DNA of 5,734 nucleotides, taken from contig JACCSE010000506.1 in the NCBI GenBank assembly GCA_013813145.1, positions 1 to 5,734 on the forward strand, given 5' to 3'. A model generated the notes under the pieces. That model was not told where the DNA came from, searched no databases, and saw nothing but the letters and a program-made list of their open reading frames with translations. Each line of letters starts with the position of its first letter. The stretch's first letter is position 1. Of the stretch, positions 4,419-5,734 are shown in pieces. This stretch comes from Gemmatimonadales bacterium. Lineage in GTDB: Bacteria > Gemmatimonadota > Gemmatimonadetes > Gemmatimonadales > GWC2-71-9. The position numbers and the translations under genes were made by a program.

Positions 4419-5603
4419 ATGCGATCGCTGGCACGTTCGGCCGCCGTTTTCTCGGTGCTGCTCCTGCCGGCTGGCGCGGGAATAGTCCGCGCCCAGACAA
4501 CCTACCCCAACGTCAAAGTGTCCGGCCGCCTTCAGGAGCAGTTCTACTACTTCGACAACGAGCCCTACGCGGCCACCGTCGGCACCGAGAGTAACGTCTT
4601 CACCCGGCGCGCCCGGATCGAGGCCCGCGGCAACATCTCGGAGAACGTGTCGGTCTACATCCAGCCCTCGTTCGAGGGGGGCCGCAACCTTTCCGGGGTG
4701 ACCACGACCTGCACCTCGTCGCCGGTGCCGCCCGACGGAGGCACGCCGACCATCACCTGCCGCACCACCGGCCGAAGCGGCCTGCGGCTCCGCGATGCCT
4801 ACGTCGATGTCCGCCTCACCGAGGAAGCCGCCGCGACCAGCATCTACTTCCGGGGTGGACAGGAGAAGCGGCCGGTGAGCCGGTACGAGCTGAGCTCCTC
4901 CAACAATCTCCCATCCATCGAGCGCGGCGGCGGCCAGGGGCTGCTCCCGCGCGCGTCCAACGATCTCTTCACCGCCGCCGGCTTTCTGGCTCACGATGTC
5001 GGCGCGAGCGTGCGGGCGGAGCATAAGCTGGACGACGTCCGCCTGCTTACCCTCAAGTTCGGCGCCTATAACGGCCAGGGCGAGAGCCTGAACGACGTGA
5101 ACGGCAAGAAGAGCTTCGGCGCGCGCGGAACGGTGGGAATCACCCCGAAGCTCGACGTCGGGGCCTCCTGGTTTACCCACGACGGCATCGTCACCGTGGG
5201 GCTGGTTCCCGACTCGAGCTTCAGCAACACCGCCTTCGGCGTCGACGCCCAGTGGGCCAAGCCGGGCGATGAGGGACTCTTCGCGCTGGCCGAATACCTC
5301 AAGGGCGACGACGCCACCGCCGCCAAGCTGGATATGCAAGGCTTCCAGGTGGTCGCCGCCTACAACGTCAGGATGAGCAGCCCCACCGCCTGGCTGTACG
5401 CCGTCGAGCCGGCGGTCCGACTCGACCTGGCGGACCCCAACGGGGACGCGGAGGACGACCGGGTGACCACCCTCACCGCCGGGGTCGGCCTCTACATGTC
5501 CAGCCGTGCCTGGCTCCGGGTGGCCTACGAGCGGCAGAGTTTCCAGGCCGATGACGCCGAGAGCATCAGCGGGATCCGGAGCATGCTGGCGGTGAATTTC
5601 TGA
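4419..5603 (+). CDS. OprO/OprP-like phosphate-selective porin (outer-membrane beta-barrel)
   Basis: This is a 394-residue outer-membrane protein. An N-terminal signal peptide (Arg2/Arg6, hydrophobic 9-22) ends at VRA before Gln26, giving a mature start QTTYPNVKVSGRLQEQFYYF. Alternating hydrophobic/polar strands run throughout, with porin-like segments RARIEARGNISENVSVYIQP (64-83), LRLRDAYVDVRL (122-133) and LKFGAYNGQG (212-221). The chain ends in Phe394 (MLAVNF), the usual barrel-assembly signal. Cys98 and Cys114 flank a Pro/Gly/Thr-rich stretch, probably an extracellular loop, and may form a disulfide. ATG 4419 is preferred because AAAGGG (4407-4412) precedes it by 6 nt and the signal peptide then starts correctly; an in-frame GTG at 4263 would add 52 residues with no secretion logic. 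The gene lies 21 nt before pstS, so the pair should move phosphate across the outer membrane and capture it in the periplasm. Specificity for phosphate is inferred from this neighbour and from general resemblance; pyrophosphate or arsenate uptake is possible. Confidence 0.78.
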   Translation: MRSLARSAAVFSVLLLPAGAGIVRAQTTYPNVKVSGRLQEQFYYFDNEPYAATVGTESNVFTRRARIEARGNISENVSVYIQPSFEGGRNLSGVTTTCTSSPVPPDGGTPTITCRTTGRSGLRLRDAYVDVRLTEEAAATSIYFRGGQEKRPVSRYELSSSNNLPSIERGGGQGLLPRASNDLFTAAGFLAHDVGASVRAEHKLDDVRLLTLKFGAYNGQGESLNDVNGKKSFGARGTVGITPKLDVGASWFTHDGIVTVGLVPDSSFSNTAFGVDAQWAKPGDEGLFALAEYLKGDDATAAKLDMQGFQVVAAYNVRMSSPTAWLYAVEPAVRLDLADPNGDAEDDRVTTLTAGVGLYMSSRAWLRVAYERQSFQADDAESISGIRSMLAVNF

Positions 5604-5624
5604 AACCTCGTCGAGGATGGATGC

Positions 5625-5734
5625 ATGACGAAGAAGATCCCGCTGATCACCGCCGCGCTCCTGGGGCTGGCGGCTCCCCTCGCCGCCCAGACCATCACCG
5701 GTGCCGGCGCGACCTTTCCGAACCCGATCTACAC
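5625..5734 (+). CDS. pstS: PstS, periplasmic phosphate-binding protein of the Pst ABC transporter (5' part only)
   Basis: The window ends 36 codons into this gene. The visible part is a signal peptide (Lys3/Lys4, hydrophobic 5-20) with cleavage probably after LAA at 19-21, followed by the mature start QTITGAGATFPNPIY (22-36). The GAGATFPNPIY block is the characteristic N-terminal phosphate-contacting region of PstS. GAGGA at 5613-5617 sits 7 nt before ATG 5625, and the start lies 21 nt after the porin stop, so the two genes are probably co-transcribed. PstS delivers phosphate to PstCAB, presumably encoded beyond the window. Arsenate is the classical competing ligand for this system, which makes its position beside arsR meaningful. 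Confidence 0.93.
   Translation, partial: MTKKIPLITAALLGLAAPLAAQTITGAGATFPNPIY

Noticed and set aside
1..5734. CRISPR array, tRNA/rRNA genes, insertion sequence ends or integrase
   Set aside because: No regularly spaced repeats, RNA gene signatures, transposase motifs or flanking terminal repeats were seen on either strand.

Overview
The window is GC-rich and looks like part of an arsenic-response and phosphate-uptake locus from a Gram-negative bacterium. The outer-membrane porin and the periplasmic phosphate-binding protein show that the organism has an outer membrane. The high GC content, the '-AQT' signal-peptide ends and the overall style would suit Gemmatimonadota or a similar soil phylum, but that placement is only a guess from sequence style. 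No taxonomic marker is present.

Layout. Positions 1-182 hold no gene I can support. At 183-628 (+) an ArsR-family repressor gene has a textbook promoter with a perfect 24-bp inverted repeat (core ATCAA-N6-TTGAT) inside it, and its ATG lies where transcription should begin, so the mRNA is probably leaderless. After a 49-nt gap that carries a second copy of the same ATCAA-N6-TTGAT operator comes a 470-residue FAD/NAD(P)-dependent oxidoreductase (678-2090, +) with an unusual Cys-rich tail. A 211-nt convergent intergenic region (2091-2301) holds a strong stem-loop and a weaker one.

On the minus strand, reading from about 4209 down to 2302, is a tight three-gene operon. It encodes a second ArsR with a classical ELCVCDL metalloid site, a calcineurin-like metallophosphoesterase (4-nt gap) and an aquaporin-family channel (4-nt overlap, GTG start). 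Divergent from it, at 4419-5734 (+), are an OprO/OprP-like porin and the start of pstS, cut by the window edge.

How the genes may work together. Arsenate enters cells through phosphate transporters, and arsenite crosses membranes through aquaglyceroporins. The locus therefore couples two arsenic-sensing repressors to a channel (aquaporin), a redox enzyme with exposed thiol pairs (flavoprotein), a phosphoesterase and high-affinity phosphate uptake (porin plus PstS). No arsenate reductase (ArsC), arsenite pump (ArsB/Acr3), methylase (ArsM) or ArsH is in the window. The parts most likely to be under-described are the ArsR-metallophosphoesterase-aquaporin operon and the Cys-tailed flavoprotein under double ArsR operators.
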